Assembly (NCBI GenBank): GCA_947176915.1
Contig: CAMWSM010000010.1
Span: 1 to 50,772 of the forward strand
Direction: 5' to 3'
Length of the DNA stretch: 50,772 nt
Source of the DNA: an uncultured Porphyromonadaceae bacterium
GTDB lineage: Bacteria; Bacteroidota; Bacteroidia; Bacteroidales; Muribaculaceae
The stretch's first letter is position 1, and each line of letters begins with the position of its first letter. Positions 44,523-50,772 of this stretch are shown in pieces. The notes beneath the pieces were generated by a model. The model was not told the origin of the DNA. It worked only from the letters and a program-made list of their open reading frames with translations, and did no database searches. A program made the translations under genes and the position numbers.

Positions 44523-45710
44523 ATGGATTTGACAAGATATTCGCATAGCATCTTGCTGACCAAATTATTTAAGAAAATAATTTTGCTATCAGTTTTAATG
44601 GTTGCCTTTGGAGCGCGCGCTGCGCTTCCGGAGTATAAGATAATCAATGACCATTGCCCGATTTCAAAATTTGGCTCGATTACCAGATATTCTGTTAGTT
44701 CAATAAATCTGCAATCTAATATAATTGTCGATGTCTGGACTCCACAAGGTTATGATGCTTCTGCCCCAAGGAAATATCCCGTGTTGTATGCTCATGACGG
44801 ACAAAATCTTTTCGATGGTTCTTTCTCTTTTGCAGGTGTTCCCTGGGCAGTTGACAAGGCTTGCTCGCAACTTGTCTCCGATAGTAATTTTGACATGCCT
44901 ATAGTTGTGGGTATAAATAATAGGGGCAGCGAGGGACTGCGTCCGAACGACTACTTCCCTGAGAATGCCCTTGATTATATTTCTGCCGAACCAGAAGAAA
45001 CTTTTATCTACGAGACGTGTAATGATCTTTTCCTCGGTAATGAGGAAGCTGCTTTTGTGGCGCTGGAATTGAAACCTCTTATTGATAGTCTATATAATAC
45101 AGCTTCCGGGATGGAAACTACCTTTGCAATGGGTTCGAGTATGGGAGCGCTTGCTTCCATGTATCTTCTGTGTGAATATCCGGATATATTCGGAGGAGCC
45201 GCATGTCTCTCTACTCATTGGATAGGGTCACTTAATCTTAATCCGGACTATACCATGAATGATGATGAGGTGTGTGCTAACGCTATTCTGGAGTATCTGA
45301 GTGATCATATACCTACCGACGGACTTCACCGACTATATATGGACCAAGGAACAAAAGACTGGGATGCGGGGTATCTGGAATACGAGGTCATTGCCCGGGA
45401 AATTGTGGCAGATAAGGGCTACTCACAAGAAAATGGTCTTTTATATGTTTATGATGCCAATGGAGCCGGACATAATGAATGGTATTGGCAACAGAGAGTG
45501 AAGATTCCCCTGAAGTTCTTATTGTCGAAGTCCGCAATAGAGGGTGCAGGGATTGACGATGTGGTGGCAGATAGTATGGATTCGGTTCAAAGCTCCATGC
45601 TATATGACATCAAAGGGAACAGTTACCACATATCCGACATGGAAAGACTCCCGGAAGGCATTTATATTTACAAAGGCAGAAAAATCATAAAAAGCCTACT
45701 CTCTTATTGA
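44523..45710 (+). CDS. Exported alpha/beta-hydrolase (esterase D-like)
   Basis: 395 residues: a long signal peptide (about 1-34), then an Esterase (Fes/EstD-type) domain. Key parts are YPVLYAHDGQNLFDG (oxyanion side), nucleophile serine in MGSSMGALASMYL, and GAGHNEWYW with the catalytic histidine. It should cleave ester bonds in the periplasm or outside the cell, perhaps acyl groups on polysaccharides or siderophores. The last ~55 residues (AGIDDVVADSMDS, LYDIKGNSY, LPEGIYIYKGRKIIKSLLSY) resemble the tail of the LRR protein. The gene is bracketed by a 28-bp direct repeat. Confidence 0.87.
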   Translation: MDLTRYSHSILLTKLFKKIILLSVLMVAFGARAALPEYKIINDHCPISKFGSITRYSVSSINLQSNIIVDVWTPQGYDASAPRKYPVLYAHDGQNLFDGSFSFAGVPWAVDKACSQLVSDSNFDMPIVVGINNRGSEGLRPNDYFPENALDYISAEPEETFIYETCNDLFLGNEEAAFVALELKPLIDSLYNTASGMETTFAMGSSMGALASMYLLCEYPDIFGGAACLSTHWIGSLNLNPDYTMNDDEVCANAILEYLSDHIPTDGLHRLYMDQGTKDWDAGYLEYEVIAREIVADKGYSQENGLLYVYDANGAGHNEWYWQQRVKIPLKFLLSKSAIEGAGIDDVVADSMDSVQSSMLYDIKGNSYHISDMERLPEGIYIYKGRKIIKSLLSY

Positions 45711-45728
45711 TTTTTATCCTCTATTCGT

Positions 45729-45773
45729 ATTATCAGTAACTCTTAAAATAAATTTAGATTATCAGTAACTCTT
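45729..45773 (+). repeat. Direct repeat ATTATCAGTAACTCTT, two copies
   Basis: Exact 16-bp copies at 45729-45744 and 45758-45773, 29 bp apart, just after the esterase stop. Each contains AGTAACT, the half-site also found in the HxlR-type operators downstream. Confidence 0.8.
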
Positions 45774-45792
45774 TTAAAGCACTTTCTTATTA

Positions 45793-45841
45793 GCTACGTA
45801 ATAACTCATAAAATAAACCTTTTTCTGAGTTATTACGTAGC
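45793..45841. terminator. Perfect 16-bp hairpin after the esterase
   Basis: GCTACGTAATAACTCA (45793-45808) and its exact complement (45826-45841) flank a 17-nt loop ending in TTTTTC. It may be a terminator, although no T tract follows on the plus strand, or the end of a lost element. Confidence 0.5.
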
Positions 45842-45930
45842 AGACGTATTTAAGCAACTTATAAATATATATATACTTATAAATATATATAATAGCATTA
45901 TGGTTTTGACAAGACATTCGCTCGAAGCAA

Positions 45931-46209
45931 TCAAGCCTTCGGAAATAAAGAATAACCCAAATCTGTAACAGAAAGAGTGCCGCAAGGGACAGAGTAGTGA
46001 GAATAAAACTCATGGAAATCCTCACATACACCTTTATAGTCAGGCGTGCCGAGCAGATGTTTCCCCATTGTTGCGTATGGCATTCCGTATGCCATCACTT
46101 CACATGTAGAGGCGATAAGATAATCTGTTACATCCCTACATATTTTTTCAAGTTTTCTTTCAGAGGTAAGAAATTCATAATCAATAATAATTACATTGAC
46201 GTAAGTTAG
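45931..46209 (-). pseudogene. Minus-strand open frame without a start codon
   Basis: 92 codons stay open between stops. The text is protein-like (KLEKICRDVTDYLIAS, MAYGMPYATMGKHLLGTPDY, FYSHYSVPCGTLSVTDLGYS), but the first ATG gives only 54 residues and no family is recognised. It may be a 5'-truncated gene or a small protein starting internally. Its stop is 10 bp from the right copy of the esterase-flanking repeat, and its upstream end runs into the HxlR-type operator. Confidence 0.35.
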
Positions 46210-46225
46210 TTACTTCAATGTAACT
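46191..46225 (+). promoter_or_regulatory. HxlR-type operator before the cupin gene
   Basis: AGTTACTTCAATGTAACT (46208-46225) has 6-bp inverted arms; TTACATTGACGTAA (46191-46204) next to it looks like a second site. The TTGG (46228-46231), 20-bp spacer and TAACTTTA (46252-46259) just downstream could be the cupin promoter. The palindrome resembles that before hxlR at 48193-48210. Confidence 0.6.
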
Positions 46226-46323
46226 GTCTTGGGTAATCCAAATGAATTTATTAACTTTACCCTATCAAAATGAATGTAGCTTACCACTGCAAAGTTAATC
46301 ATATAAAATTAAATTATAAAAAT

Positions 46324-46734
46324 ATGAGTGAAGTAAAAGTAATCAACACCGGCGATAAGTTCGCCCATGCCTCAGTAGGCAGTCTCAATACTTTCGAAGG
46401 CAAACAGTTTGTTAAGGACGCTACCGGAGCCACGTCTTGCGAAATCTCTTTTGGCACACTCCCGACAGGCGCGGAAGTTCCTTTCTTTCACAGCCACAAG
46501 GAAAATGAGGAAAACTATATCATTCTGAGCGGAAAGGGTCGCTTTCAAGTAAATGATGAGGCTTTTGATATTGCAGAAGGATCTGTAATCCGCGTTGCCA
46601 CTAACTGCGACCGCAACATCAAATGCACCTCTCCGGAGCCCATGACCTATATTTGCATTCAGGCAAAGGAGGGTTCTCTCGGCAATTATACAATGACTGA
46701 CGCTGAAATGACAGAACGTACTAACAAGATGTAA
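46324..46734 (+). CDS. Cupin-domain protein
   Basis: 136 residues from ATG 46324 (MSEVKVINTGDKF); the longer frame from 46270 crosses the likely promoter. A single cupin_2 barrel shows motif 1 as FFHSHKENEENYIILSGKG (His, His and Glu in the metal-ligand places) and motif 2 near FDIAEGSVIRV, in which the usual histidine is missing. It could be a metal-dependent isomerase, dioxygenase or sensor. An HxlR-type operator lies upstream, so it is probably part of the HxlR regulon. Confidence 0.85.
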   Translation: MSEVKVINTGDKFAHASVGSLNTFEGKQFVKDATGATSCEISFGTLPTGAEVPFFHSHKENEENYIILSGKGRFQVNDEAFDIAEGSVIRVATNCDRNIKCTSPEPMTYICIQAKEGSLGNYTMTDAEMTERTNKM

Positions 46735-46768
46735 CAAACAATTTAGTAGCAAACCGGATTATCACGAT

Positions 46769-46826
46769 AACAGGAATGCACATCCGTAAACCATTATTGG
46801 TTTCACAAAGTGCATTCCTGTTTTTT
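46769..46826 (+). terminator. Terminator of the cupin gene
   Basis: AACAGGAATGCAC and GTGCATTCCTGTT form a perfect 13-bp stem around a 28-nt loop and end in a T run. Confidence 0.75.
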
Positions 46827-46917
46827 ATAATTCCACCCATGGTGAATCAGGTGGAGACTCATGTGTTCGACCAGCAGATTTAGGCGCAGTAATATATGGA
46901 GGAATTTGGATCCCGTA

Positions 46918-47037
46918 TTATGTCATGGGGACATCTCGCTTATCTGTAACATCATCAGGGATAGAGAGCTGCGCGTATTCACAACTCTCTTTGCGCAGCC
47001 CATCTATTAGTATATTCAAACGTTCTTCTCTATTCAT
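46918..47037 (-). pseudogene. N-terminal remnant of a macro-domain (protein-ADP-ribose hydrolase) gene
   Basis: 39 codons begin with ATGA overlapping the stop of the oxidoreductase gene. The text REERLNILIDGLRKE, EYAQLSIPDD, VTDKRDV resembles the N-terminal helices of macro-domain protein-ADP-ribose hydrolases, which come before the catalytic macro domain. A TAA then stops the frame; 30 more codons are open beyond it to about 46825 but do not look like that family. The catalytic domain is missing. Confidence 0.4.
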
Positions 47038-47432
47038 AGATCATAATGTTCAAGCAGTGGCGGACGAGGTGTCAGATCATAATAATCTATTGCCTTTACA
47101 TCAAGACTGCAATATACCATTGCGTCATAACTCGGATAGAGGTCTGATAGAATCGTATTAGTGTCGTAAATCTCTTTCTGAATATCCACGGGAACATCAA
47201 ACTTTACATCACCGCTCATTCTAACTGAAATATTACCCTTCATACCGAGTATCTCAACCGCCGGATTATCCCTTAACTGACGGTAAACCTCCTTCCGTGG
47301 GGAGGTTGCGAAGTAGAGTGTGCGCCCCTTTATGAGCATCACCTGAAAGACGCGCAAATTGGGGCGATTGTTCTCAACCGTCCCAAACGCAACGTCTTTG
47401 TTTTCTCTCAGGAAATCAAAGGCCTTTTCCAT
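47034..47432 (-). CDS. Pyridoxamine 5'-phosphate oxidase-family protein
   Basis: 132 residues, a small split-barrel flavin-binding protein. Typical parts are AFDFLRENKDVAFGTVENNR, PNLRVFQVMLIKGRTLYFAT, and PAVEILGMKGNISVRMSGDV. Such proteins bind FMN or F420/haem and often carry out reductions in stress responses. It lies 2 bp after the NAD(P)H-binding protein gene, so they are one operon, and it overlaps the macro-domain remnant by ATGA. Confidence 0.85.
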   Translation of the reverse strand: MEKAFDFLRENKDVAFGTVENNRPNLRVFQVMLIKGRTLYFATSPRKEVYRQLRDNPAVEILGMKGNISVRMSGDVKFDVPVDIQKEIYDTNTILSDLYPSYDAMVYCSLDVKAIDYYDLTPRPPLLEHYDL

Positions 47433-47434
47433 AA

Positions 47435-48097
47435 TCAGTATGCTACAGTGAAACGTTCCTTATGGTGTTTCGGATTTTCAAGTTCATCCAGCATCGCTAC
47501 TGCATAGTCCTCCACTGAGATGAAACTGTCGCCCTTCTCATCTACGAGAAGATCATCTTTACCGACACGATATTTTCCTGTTCTCTTGCCATATTCAAGA
47601 TTGCCAAGGTTGGCAGCCGGGGAAAGGAAAATCCAGTCAATATCGTTTTCCTTTGTAAGAGTGTTCAGATAGAACTCGCCCAAAGACTTTACTCCAGGTA
47701 TCCATGATTCGGGAAGAGTGCCGGTATCGACAAGTCGAAGACCCGGCTTTACGAACAATGTTCCGGCACCGCCGACGACGAGCAGACGTGGAACACCTGA
47801 TTCCTTTGCTCCTTGAAGAATCTTCGGATAGTTCTTCAAAGTATCCTCATATAGATTGGGATTAGCCCATCCGGGATTATAGGCGCTTATGATGGCGTCT
47901 TTTCCTTTAGCGTATTTTACGATAACGGCAGGATCCGTCACATCACCCTCTACAACTGTGAGATTGGGATTGGTCACATCTTTAAGTTTGTCGGCATTGC
48001 GGACTATTGCCGTTACTTTCTCTCCTCTTTCAAGAGCTTCATTCAGGAGTGCGCGGCCAACATAGCCCGTAGCACCCAAAAGAACAATATCTTTCAT
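47435..48097 (-). CDS. NAD(P)-binding Rossmann-fold oxidoreductase (atypical SDR)
   Basis: 220 residues. The N-terminal GATGYVGRALL glycine motif binds NAD(P); VTAIVRNADKL and VEGDVTDPA are further features of NAD(P)H-binding atypical SDRs (YwnB/BVR-B group). It probably reduces a quinone, flavin or similar electrophile. First gene of an operon with the PNPOx-type gene, divergent from hxlR across a shared region with a palindromic operator; the usual target of HxlR/YodB-type regulators is such a reductase. Confidence 0.88.
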   Translation of the reverse strand: MKDIVLLGATGYVGRALLNEALERGEKVTAIVRNADKLKDVTNPNLTVVEGDVTDPAVIVKYAKGKDAIISAYNPGWANPNLYEDTLKNYPKILQGAKESGVPRLLVVGGAGTLFVKPGLRLVDTGTLPESWIPGVKSLGEFYLNTLTKENDIDWIFLSPAANLGNLEYGKRTGKYRVGKDDLLVDEKGDSFISVEDYAVAMLDELENPKHHKERFTVAY

Positions 48098-48139
48098 AAA
48101 GTCTTAGTTTTTATAATTAGTAACTTTTTGTTATCTTTG

Positions 48140-48147
48140 CAAATATA
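48140..48147 (-). promoter_or_regulatory. Promoter -7 box of the oxidoreductase operon
   Basis: Minus-strand TATATTTG; the ATG is 42 bp downstream. A half-site AGTAACT (48119-48125) falls near the predicted transcript start. Confidence 0.5.
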
Positions 48148-48192
48148 ACAATAAAATTTGAGATAAGGTTCTTATAAATTTTGCTGTAAATC

Positions 48193-48210
48193 AGTAACAT
48201 TGATGTTACT
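48193..48210 (+). promoter_or_regulatory. HxlR-type palindromic operator
   Basis: AGTAACATTGATGTTACT has 8-bp perfect arms around TG. It occupies the -33 region of the hxlR promoter and lies 45 bp upstream of the divergent oxidoreductase promoter. A related site is at 46208-46225 before the cupin gene. Binding by the HxlR protein is inferred. Confidence 0.7.
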
Positions 48211-48226
48211 TTTACTCAAATTCAAA

Positions 48227-48234
48227 TAGTTTTG
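48227..48234 (+). promoter_or_regulatory. hxlR promoter -7 box
   Basis: TAGTTTTG matches TAnnTTTG. The predicted start is about 48240 and the ATG is at 48259. The operator covers the place of the -33 box. Confidence 0.6.
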
Positions 48235-48258
48235 CAACATAAATTTTTCAGAAAAAAA

Positions 48259-48636
48259 ATGAAGAGATCTTCACTCATAGATGCTTTCGATCCGAAATGT
48301 CCGATACGCAACATACTTGCCCGCTTCTCTGAAAAGTGGGGATTGCTCGTGATCTATACCCTCACACTGAAACCCAGAACACGATTCAATGAACTTAGAA
48401 AAGAGATACCGGACATTTCAGCCCGTATGTTGAGTGCTACGCTTAACACTCTTGTTGCAGACGGATTGGTGGAACGATATTCCTACAATACTATTCCTCC
48501 GACAGTGGAGTATTCATTAAGTGAAATAGGAAAGACTTTGGTTCCATATTTAGAAAGTCTGATAGGATGGGCAAAAGAATATAGTGAACAGATCATAAAC
48601 CATAGAATTGATACTTCAAGCAAACGGCATCAATGA
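48259..48636 (+). CDS. HxlR-family winged-helix regulator
   Basis: 125 residues from ATG 48259; the TTG at 48232 that extends the frame lies inside the promoter box. The HxlR pattern is complete: Cys14 in DPKCPIRNILARFSEKWGLL, RTRFNELRKEIPDISARMLS as the helix-turn-helix, and LVERYSYNTIPPTVEYSLSE as the wing. The conserved N-terminal cysteine is the redox or electrophile sensor in YodB/HypR/QorR relatives. It is divergent from the oxidoreductase operon and probably controls it, itself and the cupin gene through the paired palindromes. Confidence 0.92.
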   Translation: MKRSSLIDAFDPKCPIRNILARFSEKWGLLVIYTLTLKPRTRFNELRKEIPDISARMLSATLNTLVADGLVERYSYNTIPPTVEYSLSEIGKTLVPYLESLIGWAKEYSEQIINHRIDTSSKRHQ

Positions 48637-48661
48637 GATAACCAAATTATATTAGAACATA

Positions 48662-48896
48662 TCATTTGCTGATATGCTCCATGCCGACAACATCGAGCAT
48701 ACGGTCGTGGCTCACGCTACCTACATGAGAGATTTCAATCCAATTTATCTTACAGTTAGCTATTGGATTTAATTCCAGCCCCCTTTAATATTGATCACAA
48801 ATTTATCCAATTATGGCATTATAGGCGAACATTATCTACAATGAACTTCGCGTGAGGGGATTTAATGTTGACGTTGGCAATGTTTGAGCATATGGA
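48662..48896 (-). pseudogene. Decayed ends of unknown genes
   Basis: Two minus-strand pieces look like coding remnants. One, ending with TGA at 48662-48664, reads GLELNPIANCKINWIEISHV, GSVSHDRMLDVVGMEHISK over about 43 codons with no ATG at its start. The second, ending with TAA at 48819, reads NIANVNIKSPHAKFIVDNVR, resembling the last strands of a beta-sandwich. Neither family is recognised. Confidence 0.35.
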
Positions 48897-48898
48897 TT

Positions 48899-49270
48899 TC
48901 ATTGTTTATGTTTAGTTGAGGACATATTAATCCAATTAAGATATGCTTCCCTACCTAAATTTTTTTGAGTATCTCCATAAAAGTGAAATCCATCTAATTT
49001 TGGTTCCCATGACAAATCACCCTTATAGATATTAGATGGGTCAATATTTCCAATAATAGGAATTTGAGCTACGTTCCGGGTTGTATATATGTACCAATAA
49101 TTCTTCCTTGAAAAATTCAGGTGTGTTTTTTAAACAATAATATCGTTGAAACCTCAGAGGATGACTTGGGGTACGTCTATATTTTCCATAGCCACTTCAA
49201 AGTCATATATGAGGGGAATAATAGCATTATGATACATTGGATATGACCATTTATTGGGAGATAGTTCTTA
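48899..49270 (-). pseudogene. Frameshifted gene remnant downstream of fic
   Basis: Three frames in turn carry protein-like text: YPMYHNAIIPLIYDFEVAM to a TGA at 49151-49153; RFQRYYCLKNTPEFFKEELL, VHIYNPERSSNSYYWKY; then IDPSNIYKGDLSWEPKLDGF, HFYGDTQKNLGREAYLNWI to a TGA at 48899-48901. Joined by two frameshifts they give one ~120-residue product on the same strand as fic. The family is not known to me. Confidence 0.45.
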
Positions 49271-49280
49271 TAAATTAAAA

Positions 49281-50342
49281 TTATGATTTGATTTTGACTA
49301 TCCAGCCTCGTTTTTTGCCTTCGGGACGAACAATGTAGCCTTTCGCAGCAAGATTATCCACTTGCTTTTGGATTGCGGAGCGGCTTATACCGAGGACTGT
49401 GGAAATGGTCGAGAGGGAGGCATTAGGGTCTGATTGAAGTACGCGGAGAATACGTCCGGGTGTAGTCGTAGAGAAGCGTATGATTTCACCTTCATACCAC
49501 CACATTGTTTCTCTGTCACCTGATAGAAATTCAAGCATAGCAGAAATATAAGCTGACAATGCTTTCTCCATATAGTCCACAAATGGGGTAATGGATTTAA
49601 GTGATGCATGTGCACCGTCTGCTGGAATCTGACCAACAGAGGAATCTGCAAGTGCCAATGCATTCAGATAGGCTTTCTTATTTTTACTACGGATAACCAT
49701 CATCGGCCATTTGTGGCGACGTAAAATAAAGTTGACCATCAGTCGAGCGATACGTCCATTGCCATCTTCAAAAGGATGAATACGAATATAACGGTAATGA
49801 AACAATGCCGCAAGTTGAATGGGAGACATGGAACCAACTTCAGCAGCTTCGTTATACCAAGCAACCAGATCTGTCATCAAGGCTGGAGTTTCGTCTGGTG
49901 AGGCATATTCAAACCGTTCCCCCGTAGGTGTAATGACCGAATTAGGACGTGTTTTGTATCTTCCGGCGTGAACCGTATAACTTGTTGTTTCTCCTCCAGG
50001 CAACTGTCGATACACCTTATAATCTTCACGTAACATAACCTTATGTATCTGACGGATGAAAGTTTCAGTCAGAGGCTCATCAGTTAGAGCCTCTTGCTCA
50101 ACCATATTTAGACAAATGTTATGAGCCTTCATTTCCTCAAGATCTTTCATCTTTGCCGAGCCAATGACTTCACCGAGAAGAAGCAGAACTTCAGTCTGCC
50201 CGTATGTGAGCGTATTACCCTCAATATGATTACTATTGTAGTTGAAGTCAAGCATAAACTTGCGTTTCAGTCGCTTTTCATCATCAGATGAAAGCGGCTG
50301 AACAGTTACCCATTGAGTATAAAGATTATTGAGTGGCGTCAT
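49281..50342 (-). CDS. Fic-domain protein with built-in inhibitory helix
   Basis: 353 residues from the ATG giving MTPLNNLYTQW; the longer frame starts above the promoter. The active-site motif HPFEDGNGR is at 189-197. An N-terminal SNHIEGN (Ser37, Glu41, Gly42) fits the (S/T)xxxE(G/N) helix that blocks ATP in class II Fic proteins, so it should be self-inhibited. A C-terminal winged helix (PGRILRVLQ, LSTISTVLGISRSAIQKQV) suggests DNA binding. Fic enzymes attach AMP to protein hydroxyls; the target is unknown. The promoter is at 50359-50390. Confidence 0.93.
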   Translation of the reverse strand: MTPLNNLYTQWVTVQPLSSDDEKRLKRKFMLDFNYNSNHIEGNTLTYGQTEVLLLLGEVIGSAKMKDLEEMKAHNICLNMVEQEALTDEPLTETFIRQIHKVMLREDYKVYRQLPGGETTSYTVHAGRYKTRPNSVITPTGERFEYASPDETPALMTDLVAWYNEAAEVGSMSPIQLAALFHYRYIRIHPFEDGNGRIARLMVNFILRRHKWPMMVIRSKNKKAYLNALALADSSVGQIPADGAHASLKSITPFVDYMEKALSAYISAMLEFLSGDRETMWWYEGEIIRFSTTTPGRILRVLQSDPNASLSTISTVLGISRSAIQKQVDNLAAKGYIVRPEGKKRGWIVKIKS

Positions 50343-50358
50343 ATCCGATAATTTATTG

Positions 50359-50390
50359 CAAAGATACAAAATATACTACTTATGCGCAAA
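50359..50390 (-). promoter_or_regulatory. fic promoter
   Basis: On the minus strand: TTTG (50390-50387), 20-bp spacer, TATCTTTG (50366-50359). The predicted start leaves about 10 nt before the ATG at 50342, which decides the start choice. Confidence 0.75.
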
Positions 50391-50440
50391 TATACCACCA
50401 AAAAAGTAATACAAATAGAAAAAGATGTTTCTTCGGCTCG

Positions 50441-50640
50441 TCATTGTCTTTGGCATGACGTGTCAGGAAAGATAGCCGGACGCTGGATTATGTTCACCAC
50501 ACCCTGTGACAGTTTCGCCATCTCCTGCTTTGCCGCCTCCATGTCATCAGCGATGACAGGCTCATACCCGGCTCGGTAAGCAAACCGGACATCAGCCGAC
50601 AATCGGAGCCGGAGGCATCTACAATAATAATCTTGTTCAT
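50441..50640 (-). pseudogene. Remnant of a conjugative-transposon-type sigma-54 response regulator
   Basis: The frame starts MNKIIIVDASGSDCRLMSGL, then shifts; another frame gives AGYEPVIADDMEAAKQEMAK followed by GVVNIIQRPAIFP and stops at TGA 50443-50441. The pieces match the receiver domain of sigma-54-type (RteB-like) regulators carried on Bacteroidales conjugative transposons, with a frameshift and an internal deletion joining MAKLSQG to VVNIIQRP. The ATPase and DNA-binding domains are gone. Confidence 0.65.
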
Positions 50641-50655
50641 TTTATTAAAAACTTA

Positions 50656-50673
50656 GGCAGGTTTTATCCTGCC
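50656..50673 (-). terminator. Terminator of the right-edge gene
   Basis: GGCAGG-attaaa-type stem: GGCAGG (50656-50661) pairs with CCTGCC (50668-50673). On the minus strand it is followed by TAAGTTTTT, 20 bp after the stop of the right-edge gene. Confidence 0.6.
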
Positions 50674-50692
50674 CATTGAAAAATTGAAATCT

Positions 50693-50772
50693 TTAACGGA
50701 TTAATATCTTTTTGGTATAAGAATTTGCTTTTATGAAGTATATGCCTCCTTTCTCAACGTTTATCGTATGTT
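50693..50772 (-). CDS. C-terminal end of a secreted protein with sorting-type tail
   Basis: Only the last 26 residues lie in the window, ending with TAA at 50695-50693. VEKGGIYFIKANSYTKKILI followed by Arg matches the closing strands of T9SS-like or Por_Secre_tail domains and resembles the tails of the LRR protein and the esterase in this window. The rest of the gene lies beyond the right edge. Confidence 0.55.
   Translation of the reverse strand, partial: HTINVEKGGIYFIKANSYTKKILIR

Larger units (their letters stand above)
44517..45921 (+). repeat. 28-bp direct repeat bracketing the esterase
   Basis: AGCATTATGGATTTGACAAG and the next 8 bp at 44517-44544 recur at 45894-45921 with 26 of 28 bases identical. 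The left copy contains the esterase ATG; the right copy contains an ATG that opens a 22-codon frame starting MVLTRHS. The two are 1377 bp apart. Confidence 0.85.

Noticed and set aside
44326-44532. 68-residue frame ending inside the esterase start
   Set aside because: No domain, AT-driven composition, no promoter.
45774-46031. 85-residue minus-strand hydrophobic frame
   Set aside because: Its second half translates AT repeats and the hairpin stem; the overlapping frame at 45931-46209 looks more protein-like.
46825-46917. Extension of the macro-domain remnant past its TAA
   Set aside because: The 30 codons do not resemble the family and may be a chance open frame.
50382-50579. 65-residue plus-strand frame
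   Set aside because: It is the antisense of a recognisable response-regulator remnant.

Overview
The window looks like chromosomal DNA from a Bacteroidales bacterium, most likely a gut Muribaculaceae-type organism, although the species cannot be named from sequence alone. Signs are: repeated use of the Bacteroidetes -7 promoter element TAnnTTTG (several with TTTG 19-20 bp upstream), many SPII lipoproteins and TonB-dependent receptors, BspA-like leucine-rich repeats, a DKNYY-repeat protein, a GHL10 hydrolase and short C-terminal sorting-tail-like domains on secreted proteins. No rRNA, tRNA, CRISPR array or intact insertion sequence was found.

Layout. 1-10.1 kb: a REPIN-like palindromic repeat, aquaporin Z, a Gly/Pro-rich secreted protein, glyS, lemA, an FKBP lipoprotein, an S9 prolyl oligopeptidase, a small lipoprotein, and an opposing pair (TIGR02757 protein, GHL10 hydrolase). 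10.3-16.3 kb is accessory: a hipBA locus whose HipA has lost its kinase core, a leucine-rich-repeat surface protein, a truncated DUF4143 ATPase and an AAA/PD-(D/E)XK protein with a DKNYY partner. 16.3-23.2 kb is housekeeping: glycerate kinase, valS, an SpmAB fusion and trpS. Between valS and the SpmAB gene lie two near-identical tandem modules that look like small RNAs. 23.3-30.4 kb: a collapsed bioB whose promoter now precedes a metal-type TonB receptor and an HMA protein, an SGNH hydrolase, a second REPIN copy, and a TonB receptor/MFS transporter operon. 30.5-36.1 kb: a methyltransferase, YitT, an outer-membrane barrel, miaA-pepT and a lone ABC-like ATPase.

36.2-38.1 kb is a gene graveyard: two rtcB pieces in opposite orientation, a DUF3800 protein with a candidate small RNA at its 3' end, and a PcfJ-like remnant. 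38.1-43.1 kb is a divergent unit: an outer-membrane barrel plus lipoprotein facing a two-component system, with three TAGTCTTAG repeats at helical spacing between them. 43.4-45.7 kb: an ArsR regulator with a DUF4405 membrane protein, and an esterase bracketed by a 28-bp direct repeat. 45.7-48.6 kb appears to be an HxlR-centred stress regulon: cupin, flavin/PLP-type oxidoreductase, NAD(P)H-binding protein and HxlR regulator, with matching palindromic operators. 48.6-50.8 kb: decayed gene ends, a self-inhibited Fic protein, a remnant of a conjugative-transposon-type response regulator, and the tail of another secreted protein at the right edge.

The strongest candidates for something undescribed are the duplicated RNA-like modules (20562-20798), the REPIN family, the esterase between direct repeats, and the HxlR and two-component regulatory architectures. 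All functional statements rest on reading motifs; no database search was run.
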